Below, piece after piece: positions 12,495-13,479 of a stretch of 13,479 nucleotides of DNA. The DNA comes from Spirochaetae bacterium HGW-Spirochaetae-7 (GTDB taxonomy: Bacteria > Spirochaetota > Spirochaetia > Treponematales > UBA12059), in the NCBI GenBank assembly GCA_002839245.1, contig PGXR01000061.1, positions 1 to 13,479 of the forward strand. Direction: 5' to 3'. Position 1 is the stretch's first letter; every line of letters starts with the position of its first letter. The position numbers and the translations under genes are program-made. Under the pieces are notes generated by a model. That model was given only the letters and a program-made list of their open reading frames with translations. It did not search any database and was not told the origin of the DNA.

Positions 12495-13479
12495 TCAGGT
12501 CCTGGCGCGGGCAGCTGCCGAGAAAGAGATGGTGAAGGTCGCACCGTGAACGCCTTCCCATTCCAGCGTTCCCCCGAGCTGTTCCGCCAGAACCTGGGCC
12601 AGGCGGAGGCCCAGGCTCGAGCATTCGGATATCGAGAATCCAGGCGGCAAGCCCGGGCCGTCGTCCCGCACTTCGAGCCGGACTACGCTGTCCAGTCGGC
12701 GGATCGACACGCCGAGCGTGCCTCCGTCCCTGTCCCTGAAGGCGTGCTTGAAGGCATTCGTCACGAGCTCGACCAGCAACAGTCCGAAGGGGATGGCCTT
12801 CTCAAGGCTGCAGGAGATCGAGTCCGATTCGACGGACACGGCGACATGGTTGTCGGTGGAACCCGCGATGAGGCGCACGAGCTGTTCCGCGTATTCGCCG
12901 AGGTCGACAGAATCGAGGTTGCTCGATTCATAGATCATCTCGTGGACCATCGCCATCGAGCGGATGCGGTTCTCCATGGCCGCCTTGAACTCGTCGGGGT
13001 CGTCGGACGCGTCCTTCTGCAGCATGAAGAGGCTAAGGATCAGCTGGAGGTTGTTCTTGACTCGATGGTGGATCTCCTTGAGCAGGGTCTCCTTCTCGGC
13101 AAGGTTGGCCGCAAGCGCCTTTGCGTCGTTCGCCCGCTGGATGTCGCGCCGTTCCACGGTCGCTGTCATCTGGTCCAGGGCGTTCGCGATCTGCCCAAGG
13201 TCGGATGAGTCGCCGTCCATCCCGACGCGGGCGCGGAGGTCACCCGCCTGGATGAGTGCGGTGGTCGCGACGATGCGGTCGAGCCGCTCGCCGAACATCT
13301 TGCGGGACAGGAATCGCGTTATCAACAGGGCGAGGACCGCCACCGTGGCCATGATGACCAGGTTCCGCATCAGGAGGCTCTGGCTGCGCGCAGAAATGGC
13401 GAATGCCGGCACCGCGTACACCACGGTCATGTATGGTTCGAAGGTCGGTTCGAGGCGAAGCTTCTTGTACGCGTAGAAG
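12495..13479 (-). CDS. membrane sensor histidine kinase, HisKA_2/HATPase_c type (5' end outside the window)
   Basis: The reading frame is open to the right edge; about 327 C-terminal residues are visible. The first residues, including LRLEPTFEPYMTVVYAVPAF, look like the end of an extracytoplasmic Cache-type sensor domain. A membrane span follows (SLLMRNLVIMATVAVLALLITRF) and then a HAMP linker (DRIVATTALIQAGDLRARVG and onward). The kinase core is HisKA_2, with LLKEIHHRVKNNLQLILSLF carrying the phospho-His (HH at 13070-13065), not the classical HisKA box. The ATPase domain has ELVTNAFKHAF, DDGPGLPPG and SSLGLRLAQVLAEQLGGTL. The stop TGA is at 12497-12495. The ATG at 13430 is internal and not a plausible start because conserved sequence continues upstream of it. 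Its partner regulator is not in the window unless it also acts on the AtoC-like protein. Confidence 0.9.
   Translation of the reverse strand, partial: FYAYKKLRLEPTFEPYMTVVYAVPAFAISARSQSLLMRNLVIMATVAVLALLITRFLSRKMFGERLDRIVATTALIQAGDLRARVGMDGDSSDLGQIANALDQMTATVERRDIQRANDAKALAANLAEKETLLKEIHHRVKNNLQLILSLFMLQKDASDDPDEFKAAMENRIRSMAMVHEMIYESSNLDSVDLGEYAEQLVRLIAGSTDNHVAVSVESDSISCSLEKAIPFGLLLVELVTNAFKHAFRDRDGGTLGVSIRRLDSVVRLEVRDDGPGLPPGFSISECSSLGLRLAQVLAEQLGGTLEWEGVHGATFTISFSAAARART

Noticed and set aside
12429..13208. 259-codon plus-strand open frame opposite the HisKA_2 kinase
   Set aside because: Antisense of a kinase core with recognisable H, N and G boxes; no ribosome site or family.
13430..13479. 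The HisKA_2 kinase gene starting at ATG 13430
   Set aside because: The frame stays open to the window edge and the residues upstream of this ATG look like the end of a Cache-type sensor domain, so the real start lies outside the window.

Overview
The window is GC-rich throughout, with a strong G/C bias at third codon positions but frequent ATA (Ile) and AGG (Arg) codons. It carries nine protein genes, two of them cut by the window edges, packed with short gaps. No rRNA, tRNA, CRISPR array, insertion sequence or integration scar is visible, and no stretch without a gene exceeds about 200 bases. The solute-binding protein has a plain Sec signal peptide without a lipobox cysteine, and a sigma-54 system is present. 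Together these point to a diderm (Gram-negative-type) bacterium that is neither an actinobacterium nor a typical firmicute. A GC-rich spirochaete would fit the gene mix, but this is a weak guess that one window cannot settle.

Left block (1-1711, minus strand): a type I L-asparaginase gene followed, with an ATGA stop/start overlap, by truA (tRNA pseudouridine synthase), which runs off the left edge. Just upstream of the asparaginase lies a possible 15-codon leader ORF with a strong ribosome binding site. It also ends in an ATGA overlap.

Centre block (1712-7711, plus strand): a divergent promoter region containing a perfect 8+8 inverted repeat leads into a three-gene ABC importer: periplasmic binding protein, a fused two-domain permease with an unusual N-terminal extracytoplasmic domain, and an ATPase. 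The family is the Fe3+/hexose-phosphate/phosphonate (FbpABC/AfuABC) group. The binding protein lacks the paired tyrosines of iron binders and has a His-Asp...Glu pattern reminiscent of the sugar-phosphate binder AfuA. A TetR-family regulator and a PlsC-type lysophosphatidate acyltransferase follow. The block ends in a strong hairpin that separates it from the convergent right block.

Right block (7723-13479, minus strand): in transcription order, a HisKA_2-type membrane histidine kinase (5' end outside the window), an AtoS-like membrane histidine kinase, a sigma-54-activating AtoC-like response regulator coupled to it by an ATGA overlap, and AtoE, a short-chain fatty acid transporter. A textbook -24/-12 sigma-54 promoter (TGGCACG-N4-TTGCA) sits just upstream of atoE. 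Palindromic candidate enhancer sites lie about 100-140 bp further upstream. Read together, this is a self-contained sensing-and-uptake circuit: a periplasmic signal leads through kinase and AtoC-like activator to sigma-54 transcription of atoE. No atoDAB catabolic genes are in the window.

Nothing here is clearly a wholly new system. The most interesting points are the complete sigma-54 circuit with its extra kinase, the probable sugar-phosphate importer with a sensor-like permease domain, the 8+8 operator candidate, and the asparaginase leader ORF.
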